DNA from: Ectocarpus siliculosus | Lineage: Eukaryota; Sar; Phaeophyceae; Ectocarpales; Ectocarpaceae | Length of the DNA: 64,000 nucleotides | NCBI GenBank assembly: GCA_000310025.1 | Contig: FN649736.1 | Coordinates: forward strand, 1,098,736-1,162,735 | Reading direction: 5' to 3' | In this document: piece after piece, positions 12,435-24,400 of the stretch | How positions within the stretch are numbered: the first letter of the stretch is position 1 | Layout of the letters: the number at the start of each line of letters is the position of its first letter | Notes under the pieces: model-generated | What the model was told of the DNA's origin: nothing | The model's input: the letters and a program-made list of their open reading frames with translations, nothing else | Database searches by the model: none | Made by a program: the position numbers and the translations under genes

Positions 12435-12533
12435 AAGTTGTGAATGCCGACTAAAGTACTCAACACGAAGTTGTGAATGCCGACAAAAATACGTAACACA
12501 AAGTTATAGATGCCGACTAAAATACTGAACACA
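12435..12533. repeat. 33-bp tandem repeat, three copies
   Basis: Copies begin at 12435, 12468 and 12501, each starting AAGTTGTGAATGCCGAC or a close variant and ending in an AACAC stretch. The period is 33 bp. It is open on the minus strand as an 11-residue repeat (VGIHNFVLSTL), which is probably incidental. Confidence 0.85.
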
Positions 12534-13817
12534 ATGGTGGTGCTGCTGTGTGAAACCTCAAACAGCGATCCACCACCAACTTCGATATACAGACTACAAT
12601 CAAGACCTCGAGTCCAGCACAAGCTGTCCCAAGGACAACCACGCACGGCCCGCGGCAATCACTCCCGGTGGCACGTCGGTGCACCCACATCAACATATTT
12701 TAAATACATACATCACAACCACAAAACAGGTGTCTCATAACCGCGCTCGTTCGCAAAAAACGGTTGTCGGTCATGTGACTCAGATTCCGGCCGCCAAGAG
12801 CGCAGCAAGAATTCTCGTTTGCTCCAGGTACTTGTCGATGAAACTGTCGATTGACATCGGGGTCGCATCGGTACAAGACGAGTAGGCTTGGAGCATGTTT
12901 TTCACGAAAGACCGTCGCTCGCCTTCCTCTAGTTCCAAAAGCCGGTGCACGTCGAACGATACTGGGAGATGTTCCTCGCTCTCTACCTGTGGAGCAATGC
13001 AGAGTGTGGGTGTGGGGTGTTGCCGGGTGTAAGATTGTTACCCACCAGCTCGCGATACCAGCACAAGTTCTACCTAGTTCGTGGGTTGGAACTCCCTTCT
13101 TCGTATCCTTCGTGCGACCCCGTCGTATTCGTTACTCGAAGTTGAGCTAGTTGCCACTCCCCCACGTTTGCAAAGTCTACTGGGAAACCCTTGGTTGGTA
13201 AGCGGCATGACCGACGATGTCGCAGAAGGGCCAACGCGACAGGTGCTGTTGTTGTCTTCATGTTAAAACCGTTCCGATCTCTACCTTCCTCCGTCCGTCC
13301 TGATGTAACACTTGACGTAGACGATTCCCTTCCGTGGTCACAGGCTAACTTACTCTAAAAAAAATATCAAATAAAATTGATGGCGACGATGTAAGACCCA
13401 TGTTTATGGTCGCCAAATCTATGCGAAAATGTCAAAATTTTCAAAGATTTGCGGAACAAGATTTTGATTCACTTGTATATGGGAGAAAATCTTTGGCAAA
13501 ATCTTCCCAAAGATTTTCAAATGGGGCAAAAGTCGCTCGTTCGACAAAATGTTCGACAAACATTTTGAAATGGGGCAGGTCGCGAAAATCTTTTCCAAGA
13601 GCGGCGAGATTAGTAGCCGACTGCCCCTTCCGTCCTTAACACCAACCACTGCGCAGCGCACACTCAACGTAGCAAGCTCATAGAGGGATCCGGACAACCC
13701 TAGAGTCACCGTGTCAACGTTTTGCCGGCTGATACATGGCGGGAGCTCGTCAAGCGCGCACAAAAAAACAAACAGACAGGGGTGGTTTGGAGGGCACTGA
13801 GAAAACGTGGTTTGTGT
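12534..13817. other. Intergenic stretch, no gene recognised
   Basis: Contains a copy of the ATGTGAAGACAAC repeat in reverse orientation (13248-13270). At about 13490-13525 there is a short inverted pair, AAAATCTTTGG and CCAAAGATTTT, that could form a small hairpin. Frames are short. Confidence 0.4.
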
Positions 13818-14243
13818 CCCAGAACGGCAAAAAGTCGGCTGCTTGAGAGGAGACGTGAGTACAAAACTATCCAGCTCTCGCCCGGTAGACCATCGATTCA
13901 TGTTTTGTCTTCTTGGGTGTCTTCTCCATCAATGGCTCTCATCCGGGTGTGCGTGGTTCAGCAGTGGACGTACTCAACAGGCAGGGAGGCTCGTCGCTGT
14001 GAACTCGATGTGTTGAAAAAATCTTTTTTGGGACGGGGGAACAAGTCCACAACTTTGCGCGCACAACGATGTGCCTCCCTGCCGACTGAGCACGGCCACT
14101 ACCAACCCACGCGCAACAGGAAGAGAGTCGTTGATGGAGAAGATACCCAAGAAGACAAAAGATGAATCGATGGTCTACCGGGCGAGAGCTGGATAGTTTT
14201 GTACTCACGTCTCCTCTCAAGCGGCCGACTTTTTGCCGTTGGG
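13818..14243. repeat. Long inverted repeat (hairpin) with about 183-bp arms
   Basis: Arms 13818-14001 and 14063-14243 are reverse complements at roughly 85 percent identity, with a loop of about 60 bp. The outer ends are CCCAGAACGGCAAAAAGTCGG and the complement of GCGGCCGACTTTTTGCCGTTGG, shown here in part; the stretch AAAACTATCCAGCTCTCGCC matches exactly in both arms. Because of the symmetry, both strands encode nearly the same peptide. It could be a foldback transposon or a hairpin small-RNA source. No target duplication was identified. Confidence 0.85.
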
Positions 14244-15130
14244 AAGCGCTGACGCATGTTTTGGTCTCTTTTTGACACCGAGAACATTTTCTCTCGCACG
14301 CCCGGAGCGCTATCGCCACATATTGGCAGGCACAGCATCAGCTCAGTGCATCAAGGGTTGTCGGGAGCCCTTTGCGAGCTCGTTACATTCAGTTTCCATG
14401 ACGCATTTGGTTTGTCTGTCACAAATCGTTTGGTAGCAGTAGACCACGATTCCCGCCGCACTTCTGATGCATTCCGAGAAAACCACACGATAAGATATTT
14501 TTGCGCATAAAAGCGATACTCAAATGTTCCTCTGGCAGATATTCGCGTGCAAATGTTTGTTAACATTTGAAGATAAATTTCCACGATTTTGAGACCATAA
14601 ACATGGGTCTAACGAACGATCTATGCATACAGGCAGCAACTCAAAGCAAGAGAGGGCGAAACACAAAAACAGAACGTCTTGTAGAATAGTACCTACCTTG
14701 AATATCGCGACGAGGTCCTTCAAGGCCGCCTCTTCGGTCCTGGCAAGCGCTCCCCGTGTATCCATGTCGTGCTCGCCGGATTCCGTTCTGCATAAGCCCT
14801 CTCCCTTTAGTCCAGACGTACCATTTCAACCAACAACCGCATAAAAATATTCATGGTTAGAGCTCGCCAGCGCCCGCCAAATGTGAGTGTCACTTGTACT
14901 TGTGCGAAACACACGCGCAAGAAGGGTACTCTTGCTGGAACGTCCTATGCATACATGAAAATAAAGCAATTCCACATGTAGAAAGAGACAGGTTGACAGG
15001 CAACTGGCTGATTTTCCACGACGCCGCTGCTGTCCACCGCAAAAACACCAGCAGTGCCGGCCCGCTCTCTCAGCTAGAGCCACAAGAAATCGAGGACCAC
15101 ATTCAAGGAAAAAAAAGGAAAACGGCATCA
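14244..15130. other. Intergenic stretch, nothing recognised
   Basis: Short frames only on both strands and no repeat structure that I could recognise between the hairpin and the short transposon at 15139. Confidence 0.4.
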
Positions 15131-15587
15131 GAAACAATCAAGGGTTTACTCGGTAATTTTTACGCCGATAAAAATTACCGCCGATAAAATTACCGCTGGT
15201 GTCGCTTGAAATTGTGGCCATACGCAATGACAATCATTACCGCCGTGAAACTACCGCCGTGGTGGGCGGTCCCAGTAATCCGCCGTTTCACCGCCATTGT
15301 TTGTTTTACTGCCTCAGCCAAACTCGTTACCGCCAAAATACGCGATGCCGCCAAATACGCGATAACGCCAAAAAAACGCGATACCACCTATCGCCAAGAC
15401 AATTACCGCCGTATGGCAATACCGCCGAAAAATTACCGCCGAAAAATGGTTGTACTACCTCCGCCAAAGTCGTTACCGCCAAAAAACGCATTACCGCCTA
15501 TCGCCAAAACAATTACGGCCAAATGGCATTACCGCCGAAAACCTGTCCACCTAAAAAACCGTTACCGAGTAAACCCTTGGAAATAAT
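15131..15587. mobile_element. Non-autonomous hAT-like short transposon (MITE)
   Basis: The element proper is 15139-15579 (441 bp). Its ends are inverted repeats: CAAGGGTTTACTCGGTAA at 15139-15156 and the complement at 15562-15579. Flanks 15131-15138 (GAAACAAT) and 15580-15587 (GAAATAAT) form an 8-bp target duplication with one mismatch, the size made by hAT transposases. The interior has no coding sequence. It is packed with the motif TTACCGCC and variants, often as TTACCGCCAAAAAACGC, in one orientation across most of the length. Such subterminal arrays are usually transposase-binding sites, but here they fill the element. Confidence 0.85.
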
Positions 15588-17020
15588 GAAATAATGGGCT
15601 CAGCCGCCGGCACCACACACAACCGTTTTCATGTACAGTATTGTCAGAAATCTACTGTAATGCGCTGTAATCATACAGACTGTTCGTTAATCGTTTAGAA
15701 GAGCCTGTGCTCGATCGTTTGGACCCTGAAAGGCCTTTGCTGAAAATAGGTGTTGACGACCGAGCCGGCCCGGTAGATCCAAAATTGACGCATTTTAAAC
15801 TCACCCGCAGGATGCACCGCCGGTTCCCCAAGCTGCGCCGTCGCCCGCTCGGTGGCCTGCCGGCCGGCATCCAGTCTTCTTCTCGCGCCCTTTGGTGCAT
15901 CACGTCCATTTCAGTAGGTATTTGGTACAGCGAGCAAGCGTGGTGGTGTTCCCCTCAGGTCCCGAGCAAGAGGGAAACCTGCGGTGGCACGTGGCACGGA
16001 GCAGCAGTTACAAGAGACAGCGTCTATGGGAAATGGAGAAAAACGAGAACGGATGCTATGTTGTCTATGTACGTGTACACCTGCTGTTGCATGCTACAAA
16101 ATAAGTAGCTTGGCATCACGAGTAGTCTAGACTAGAGGCTCGACTTCTCTTGGGCATCGAGTCGGCCGTTCCGCCCCACACTGCATAGGCGCTCACACTG
16201 CATAGGCGTAGTGTTCGTGGCGCGTGAGGGGCGAGCCACTACATATGCTCCTAGCTAACGAGACTTTTGCGAGTGCGGGTCTTTGGCGGCCACCGCACGG
16301 TTTCGTTGTTTCGTTCGTCAGTTACGCACGGTGGCGACCGTCAATTCGTACGCCCTAAATGAAGGCCCGAGGACCGAGGACAGCGGCGGGAAACGCCGCA
16401 GCACAACCTGCAACCGACCGCGTTTGTACCAAACCAAGTTTTCTGCTAGCACATTCGATGGCGAAGTGAATGAGCCTTGGCCAAGAGGGCGAGGACAGAG
16501 GTTGTCAAATGTGCAGTGCTACAGCTGCACAACAGCAGCCCTCTTCCACCACGGACAGAGGGTGTGCGGTTCAGTTTCGTATTTGTACCATCTGGTGTAC
16601 ATTTGATTGGGTGAGCTCTTGCCCACCGCATCCATCTGCAACAGCCATGTGTACGTCACACACATGCGTACGGTCCAATGCAACACAGCAGTAGCACTCA
16701 CCGAGCGGTACCGAGATTGAGCTGGAGGTGGTTGCGAAGCCAAAGCGCCGATAGTGGGAGTGTGGTGCATGCATACTTGTATTGTAGGCAGTGAGAGAGA
16801 TCCGTTTTTTGGGAAAGAGAGAAATACGAAAACGAAAAAAAGAGAATTTTTTTCAGTTCGGAAATTTCTTGGTCGCGGAGCGCGCCTATAGGACGGGTTT
16901 TTACAGTCCCGGCGCTTGGGAAGAGAACCACACCGCAAACCCCAAAACCCAAAACCCACCTACCGTTCGCGTGTTCGCGTTCACGTCTACACGTCTCTTT
17001 CTGCGTCTCTCCTCCAAATA
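15588..17020. other. Upstream region of the unknown-function gene
   Basis: No gene recognised. The stretch 15652-16108 is open on both strands for 85-133 residues, without recognisable motifs. The last 150 bases before the ATG at 17021 are pyrimidine- and CGT-rich (with a repeated GTTCGCGT) and probably contain the transcription start and 5' UTR. Confidence 0.35.
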
Positions 17021-19913
17021 ATGTCGACTACGGGCACGCTCTCATCGTACTTCACAAAGCGGCGGGAGGTTAAGAGCAGTCGCGCGGGCCCTGAAGAACT
17101 ACACGTAGACAGCAGTTCATCATCCGGCTCGGTGAGCAAAACGCACACCAATGAGCAAAACGCACACCAATCGGCGGCCTCTGTATGTAGTCTATTGTAG
17201 TACAACAGCAGTAGGCTGCACCAACAGTTTTACATAGTACTGCTGTGCGCAAACTATGGGATAAAGTATAGACTCAGCTAACTTGGGGGATTGGGTTAGG
17301 GGTCTGCAGGAAGTCCAAATGCTCAAGTGGGAATGTCTTAAATGGCAAAATGCCTGTTTTGTACACCGCTCTTGATGTGCACACTATTATACAAACTTGT
17401 GTAGCGCTCTTCTGTGTTGGGGGTTGGGGGCCTGTCTCGTCCAGACGCATCTTCTGTAGGGAGCTGAGATGGCTGTGTGGCATTGTCTCCCAGCTGAGTC
17501 TTGGCCGTTGACTATTTGTTTGGTGTTTCGTACGGCAGCTGTAGGTTGTACCCTTCAAGTAGTAGTTGTGCATGGTGATGTGTTTCGGGTTGAGCACCTT
17601 TTAGACGTTTCATGTGATTCGTCTATTTCTTGAAAAGTACATTCCATGGTTGGTTATGATGATCTGACTGGTGAGATGAGAAACAGCGCCGTGTCACTCG
17701 CTCCCAAGCAGTATTTACATCAGTGTACTTGTATATCCAGTAGTAGTGCTGTAGTCGATGTGTGGCTCTCATAAGACCGGGAACTACCGTAAGGGTGCGA
17801 GAGAACACGGTTCGGCGATATCGCACGCCGGTGATTACGCACCCCCGTGCAAGAAAAAAGCAACAACCAAGTGATGTAGTTCGATTGTCGCACGGGGTTT
17901 GGTGATATCGCACGGGGGTGTGACATCAACAATACCGAGCCCCGAGTGGCTCCGGGGCACTCGCTGCGCAGGAGGTACTTCACGGTATCGTGAACGGTGT
18001 TGTGATGTACGTATGGCGGCATTGCGTGCCACATATTGAAACACTGCAATATTTGACAAAAGCATCCTTACGGTGTGCGTCGAAAGCACCCACGGGACTA
18101 CGGTACTGCTGCTGTAGGATTTATTGTTTACTCAGTATCGCACGTACCGGCGATATCGCACCCCCCGTGCGATGAAAACCAAGAGCCAAGTCATTAAATT
18201 TGATTTGTATCGCACGGGGACCCGTGATATCACACGTAACGATATCGCACGGGGGTGCGATAAAAAGTCAAGAACCAATTCATTTTAAAATCGATCGCAC
18301 CCCCGTGCGTTCTCTCGCATCCTAACGGTAGTGACTGGAAGAGAAAGAAGAGACAGAGGTATGCATCGGACACTTCTGCAACAAGTGGTGCCCCAAACAA
18401 GGAAGTGACCCGACTGCGCGGCAGTGGGTGTGATGGGTGTGCCTGAATTTGATTCCAACCGTCCCTGTGTCGCAGGTTAGTTTTCCCGCAGTCAAGAATC
18501 GTGTTATTGAAAGACTGCTTGAAATTCACAGCCACACTTTGCCCAGGGAAGCATTCTTTCGTTCTTGCCCGAGAACTTGAATCTCTTCGGCATCCCCCCG
18601 TTTTTTGTCGACAACGGGTGTAAGTTGTGCTGAAGAATCACCCGGATGGAGAGTGCGAGCAAACAAGGGCAATTTGAATCAAATGGTATTACCAGATAAC
18701 GTGTATGAGAAAGAGAGGCTACGAGACCCGCGGATACATCACTCACAGCACCAAGTTTGAATCCCCTCATGTTTTTGTCTGGAGCCCAGCATTTGAACCT
18801 CGGCTGCATACGCACCTCTCTACATCTACCGCGCACAACAAGTGAAAACCCCTTTGGTGTCATGCAGGCTGGGTTTGTTGACTTTTTGTTGCCTCCCTCC
18901 TCTTCAGTTGTGAGCCCCACAGCCATTGTCCTCTCTGCCCCCCCCTCGCTGGTTGCTCAATGGGCATACCATATAGCTCATCTCTCGCTACTGCCGGTGT
19001 TGTCTGTTTTTCTCGTGACAAGGTACGAGCACGGTTGGAGAAGAAACTGCAGGTGAAGCAGAAAACTGGATTCGCCTTCAACTTTGCGGTAGACAGCGAC
19101 GCAGATGAACAGCGGCAAGGAGGTGGGCAGGAGGGGGGAGACGCTGGCGAACGAGGATCATTCTGCTTTAATTTCAACCCAGCAGACGCCAGCGCTCCTA
19201 CATGTGTACCGGAGAGTAACGGAGCAAAAAGAAGAAGCGGCGATGCCTCTAGCCTACGTGCAGCGCAGGACTTTCTCACCGTGGTCGAAAAGAGTGGAGC
19301 GCAACCTAGCGGGAAAAAGAAAAGGACGGGAGCAGGGAAGAAGAAGAAGAAGAAGAAGAAAAAGGGTGGCAAGGGGGAAGCGCAGCAGTCTCGAGAACAG
19401 AAATCTCAAGATCCTGTCGGGGAAGGACCTGAGCAAGACAATGTCGTTGATTGCCCGACCTTCTCCGGTCACTGCACCGTGGGCGACGGCGGAGGGGAAG
19501 CAACGAGCAGCGCCGTCGCCTCTCTTCCCGCCGCCGCTGCGAGTGACTCGAGCCCCAAGCGCGAGCACAGGCAACGCCCCCCCGGGCTGCGGCCACCGCC
19601 CGGCTTCACGCTGGAAAGCTGGAAGGATCCTGCCATAACCGGCGAGGAGCGGCGACGAAGGAGGTTCGGCAGCGGGGTACGGAACATGGTCGCTATTCAG
19701 CGCAGTTGTGACGCAAGGCGAGGCTTGATTCCGGATGGAGAAGTGGGGGAAGAAAAGTTGCCCGAGAGGCAGGGGGGAGGGCTGGGCAGGCCTGGTTGCG
19801 ACAGAGCACGAGGGATGGTTGGCGCCGGGGCTCCAGGCAGTACCACCGGCGGTGGATCATCGGTTTTTGCTTTCGGCTTTGACATCGGTATATCGTTCGA
19901 TGGTGGCAGCTGA
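17021..19913 (+). CDS. Lys-rich protein of unknown function, two exons
   Basis: Exon 1 is 17021-17131 (37 codons, starting MSTTGTLSSYFTKRREV) and ends at a GTGAGC donor in phase 0. Exon 2 is 19023-19913, after a pyrimidine-rich acceptor (CTCGTGACAAG), also in phase 0, and ends in TGA. The product has 333 residues. Exon 2 is certain as coding sequence; the join to exon 1 rests on phase and position. Visible features: a basic start (RARLEKKLQVKQKTG), three Phe-repeat motifs spread along the chain (GFAFNFAVD, GSFCFNFNP, SVFAFGFDIG), a run of nine lysines near the middle suggesting a nuclear or nucleolar protein, a PPGLRPPPGF stretch and a basic GEERRRRRFG segment. I do not recognise the family. 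The 1.9-kb intron contains a short transposon at 17783-18332. Confidence 0.6.
17775..18340. mobile_element. Short inverted-repeat transposon (MITE) with GC-rich internal palindromes
   Basis: The element proper is about 17783-18332 (550 bp). The left end reads ACTACCGTAAGGGTGCGAGA and the right end, reversed, ACTACCGTTAGGATGCGAGA, continuing to GAACACGG and GAACGCACGG. The flanks GACCGGGA (17775-17782) and GACTGGAA (18333-18340) match at 6 of 8 positions with only transitions, a possible old 8-bp target duplication. The interior repeats a near-palindrome of the type TATCGCACGGGGGTGCGA five or more times. No coding sequence. It sits in the single intron of the unknown-function gene. Confidence 0.75.
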
Positions 19914-21440
19914 GCGTTTGTACATGCGCTGTTGTGTGCGTTATCTGTGGTTTTAGATAATACTCTTGTACCCCCACCTCCGGTGCGCCGATAGTAGGTC
20001 TTGCGTTTCGGACGATCATTGGATGAATGCAATGAGTGGTTGGCGTCACAATTGGGCGTCCAACCACCATGCACATGGTCCTGATGATACGGGTACGTGG
20101 TGTGCGTGATGCACGCAAGCCGTTACTTGGTTCTGACGCGGACACCCGAAATGTAGGACGAGCTGCAAGGCGCCCTGCTGGGCGACTTGATCAAGTGCGA
20201 AATCTTGGTCAAGTGATGAGAGAATGTAATTTATCAGGCTTCGACCAGAGGAGTTGTCGGGAGTAAAGAGTTTTTCCTTTTGTGTGTCCGTCCCATCTGT
20301 TCTGGGGGTAGTCTCCACCTTTCGGTATAGTCTATGTATCTGTCAGCCGGGGTATATAGCACAGCAAGAGAAATTCCCGTTTTTAGAAAATATTGGCCGA
20401 TACAGTCGCTTGCCTTGTTATTTTTACCGCGCCCACCGCCCCACCCCCTGGCGGTGCTTGCCTTCGATTCGCAGCGGAAAGGGACCAGCAAAGTCGCTCC
20501 CCGCTTGTGTATGTCCACGATTTACACGTCAAGTGATCGCTTCCCACCGCAGATGCAAGTTGTTCACTCCCGAACGAGATTCCAAGGCGCAACCTGCTTC
20601 TAGTAGTTTTTTCAACAGGTTATTTATTATTTGGGCAACCTGGGGCGGCTAAATGTCTAGAATTCTCTGTTTTTCCTTACGTGCATCATGTCTGGTTGCT
20701 GCTGGGAAACACCCCAACTCTCCAAAGAAATTGAGTGGTGGTGGGTAATGTTTTGGAAGGCACAAAACAAACAACACGTTGCTATTTATCGTTGGGCCGT
20801 GTCGGAGGCCTGCTACAATGGTATTCGTTTCGTGCACATTTATTTCAGCCTGGCCAACCAATGTAACAAGGAGGATTGCCCGCGTGTGGTTTGCACCCAA
20901 ACATCAAAATAAATGTTGGTACCATATCGCCACTGCACACCGCGTTCGACATATAATTTCAAAGCTCAGTAAAATTACGAGGAGAACGAAGAAAAAGCAA
21001 TCGATGTACTCTGTGTACGTACAGTCAGCAGTACGGCGACGAAGAGATCGCGCCACAAGATACTCATAGTACAGCAGTACGGAGAGTGTACGGAGAGAGT
21101 ACAGAATCGATATTTCTTTGTCTATGGTGTCTGCTCACGAACAAGCGTTCCTACCACCATAACAAACACGACAGGTTGAAATGCGAGAAGTGCACATCTC
21201 CGAGAATCGATCTCCCATCGTTTAGCAAGCGCCACCCCCTGACGAGTCGTACATCACGCACTCCGCAACAAACCAACCAGGAGAGGTAGGGTGGTATACA
21301 ACGTACTATCCCACACCCCCACTTACGAAAAATGAACCACTGCGCCCCCAGCCACAGCAGTTGACCGCTGGGGACACCATGCCCATCGTATGTGCTGGGC
21401 ACACCAACACTGCGAGCGATAGGCACGGCGCACATCAATC
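19914..21440. other. Intergenic region upstream of cactin
   Basis: No gene recognised. At 21069-21080 the palindromic motif GTACAGCAGTAC occurs within a run of AGTACGGAGAG-like repeats about 370 bp upstream of the cactin start. Confidence 0.4.
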
Positions 21441-24400
21441 ATGGGGAAGCGTGGCCGACACGGGAGTCCATCATCCTCTTCCTCGGAGGAGAGGGGCCGT
21501 CGGAAGTCTTCCAAGTCTAGCAAACAGAAGCAGGTGTGTTCGGCAGATACCCTGCTGTCGCGGATGCCTCTAGGCTAAGATCTGTACGTGCGCGTTGTTG
21601 CTGGGTGCCCCACATCGCACCAAGACGGCGTTGTCTGAACTGGCCGTGCTTGGCTTCGAGGTATCCCGTTGTACGATGAAGAGTCAGTTCGATCGTTGTT
21701 TCTTATTTATTTTCTCATGGAGAGAGGGGTGCACAGAAGCAGCGCCTGGCGACAGCCCATGTGCTGGTGTTGCGCCAGGTGAGACAGTGGTGCATCGGTG
21801 CTATGGCCACGAGTACTAGCGGGAGTGCAACGTAAAAAAATCTTCCATCCTTAGCTAGAGCGGACGATGGTAGTTGACCTCTGCTGGTTGCCAACCCTGA
21901 CGGCCCTCTCAGCACTGCTGTCCTGGCTACGACAGAGCGGGGAACTGCTGTCCTATGTATGCATATGTACTGTTGTACATGTTGGCTTGCTTGTCGGGCG
22001 TTGGGCCTGTATCCCTGATCTACCAGGACGCACCGATCATCGAAGATTGTATTCCAAAGTCGACCATGCCCTTGGTGTTGGCAGGACAAGGACAAGAGAA
22101 AGAAGCAATCCAAGAAACCATCTCGCTCGGAATCGAGGTCGCGTTCACCACCTCAGAGCAAGAGCAGTCGCCGCAAGCGGGACGATCGCAGCCGAAGCCC
22201 GAGTGTCGATGAAGAGGAACGGAGGAGGGCTAAGGAGGCCAGGTATAGACTACACATCGTTGCCTCAGAACTCGAGACTACGGCAATGCACAGCACGGCA
22301 CCGAAAAACTTGCCTTCTTCAATCTTCCGGAGCGCGGCGTTTCGGCTGCTGTGTCAATGGAGTTCCAGTAGTACAGCAGTACACAGCACCAACATTCTCT
22401 GCGCTTCCAAGAGATACCTTTTCACGCACTTTCTGTGCGAACCGCTGCAGATCCTTGTTGATTTCTCCGCAGAAGTTTGTAGATGGAGGAACACAGGCTG
22501 TGTTGATCAATGGGGGGCGGCGCCTGACGATGTGAGTCCCTGCCCAGAGGTGGGCCTGCATGAGCCAACCCTACCGCTGTTGCGAAACGAAGGACACAAC
22601 CGCCAGCGCCCCCGCCGTGCTAGCTTGGCTTTTTGTTTGACCAAATTTCGAAACGTTGCGTGGTCCAGGCGGGAGCAGAAGTACCGGGAGAAGTTGGCGC
22701 TGAAGAAAGCTCAGCGGCGCGCGGCAGAATCGGAGCACGAAAAGGCGGAGAGGAAGCGAAAAGCCAAAATGGACGGCACGGCGGCTCACTTCGGGTAAGG
22801 ATTCGCTGACACATGCCGACCCGTCCGCTCTCATGTTTTACGGTAATTCTTCGGCGGCGGTACATTTAGGGTCAGTCCTCGCGAAGCGCGCCGTGTGTTC
22901 TCCACGCGGACGATTCCCAAAGTCTGGTAGCCGCCTTTGGCGACCTTTCCCTATGCTCCAGGTTGAAAAGTATGATCTTTGCCGTCACGTCGACTGCTGT
23001 TGTTCCACCTGTTTCGAGAGATTTGCTGATTTGGTCGTGATGTTTTCATTCTTGCCAGGTACACAAACGATATCAACCCGTTCGGCGATTCCAACCTGAC
23101 GGAGCAGTTTGTTTGGGGCAAGAAGAAGGAGAAGGAGGGAACTGCCGACAAGCTGCTCACCAAGCGAGACATGCGCGATATGCAGAAAAAGAACATCGAT
23201 GAGATCGAAAAGGTAAAAGCTTTTTGTGAGGCTCATAAGTAGGCATCGCAGCTCCATTTAGCGAAAAATGGGTTGTTCTACGGATGATGTTGGCGAGGTC
23301 GGCCATCACTGTTGATGAACGCTTCCGAGCAGTGAAGCCCAGCTAACTTGATGGCATCGCGGTGTTTTTTTTAGCCCAACTGTTTATAGCTGCGAAGGAA
23401 ATTGCAATTGAGAGATTGATTTGTCGGGGTGTCTGTTTTCGTGAAAAGGTGCGAAAGAGGCGAGACGATGCCGAGGCGGAGCGCGAGGAAATGGATCGCC
23501 TCAAGGCGGAAGAGTCGAGGCTACGCGAGCAGCAGCAGTACGGCGACTGGCAGAAGAAGGAGGAGCAATTCCACCTGCAGCAGGCCTCGCAGAGGTCCAA
23601 GGTTGGTCCAGAATGTCGTTTTCCCGTTTTCCACTGGTAAGGTATAGCCGAAGTGCACCACGGCAGCGATGCCGTGCTACAGAGCACCTCGGGCTCTCTC
23701 TTGCGACTGGGGTGCACTCTGCCCAGCCAAATGTCGCAATTTCCGCCCGCCTTAACGTGTTGCTGCTGCTGCTGCTGCTGTTTGTTTTCTTTTGTGGACA
23801 GATTCGCCTGGTGGAAGGGCGGGACCGCCCAATCGACCGCCTGGCGAAGAACGTGATTCTTTTCGGGGAGCAAGATCAAGGGGCAGGGGAAGTAAGTGAG
23901 AGAGTGTGAAAGTGTCAATAGACGTCGAGCTTGGGGTCGTTCGTGAGATGCGTCAAAGTAGTTTTAATGGTAACTGCTGCTGTCCAGATCTACACCTGTT
24001 CCTGGCGTTGTGTTGTGCTATGTTGGAGCACGTTGATCGAACCACTTTTTTCATGAAAGGGCACTTTGGATTGTGCGAGTGCCACCGTTCATTGTGTTAC
24101 ATCTTCGCTAAACCCGACCTCTCTCCACCCTATGCATGGCGACGTCGGTCTGTACAGGTGGGCATCAAGTACGGCGGGAAGGGAGACGTGGACGTTACCG
24201 GCTTGGAGATGGAGCTCAGAGAGCCATACAAGGTATGTTTTGTGGATCAGCGCTGCCACCGTTGCAAGTAGATAGACGGAAGAACCACAAAGTCGATAAG
24301 TGGAACATCATGCTTGAGCTGCTTCGTTTGCGAGAGTGACCGCGGTGAATGTCGTACGAAAATGGCGACGTACTTTCCAGTCCCGTCTAGTCGGTGTGTG

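Noticed and set aside
15139-15579. Possible CRISPR-like or satellite array of TTACCGCC
   Set aside because: Spacing is irregular, there are no unique spacers, and the block is bounded by transposon ends.
18860-19372. Minus-strand frame opposite the Lys-rich gene
   Set aside because: Its Phe/Leu runs are the complement of the lysine codons; a shadow.
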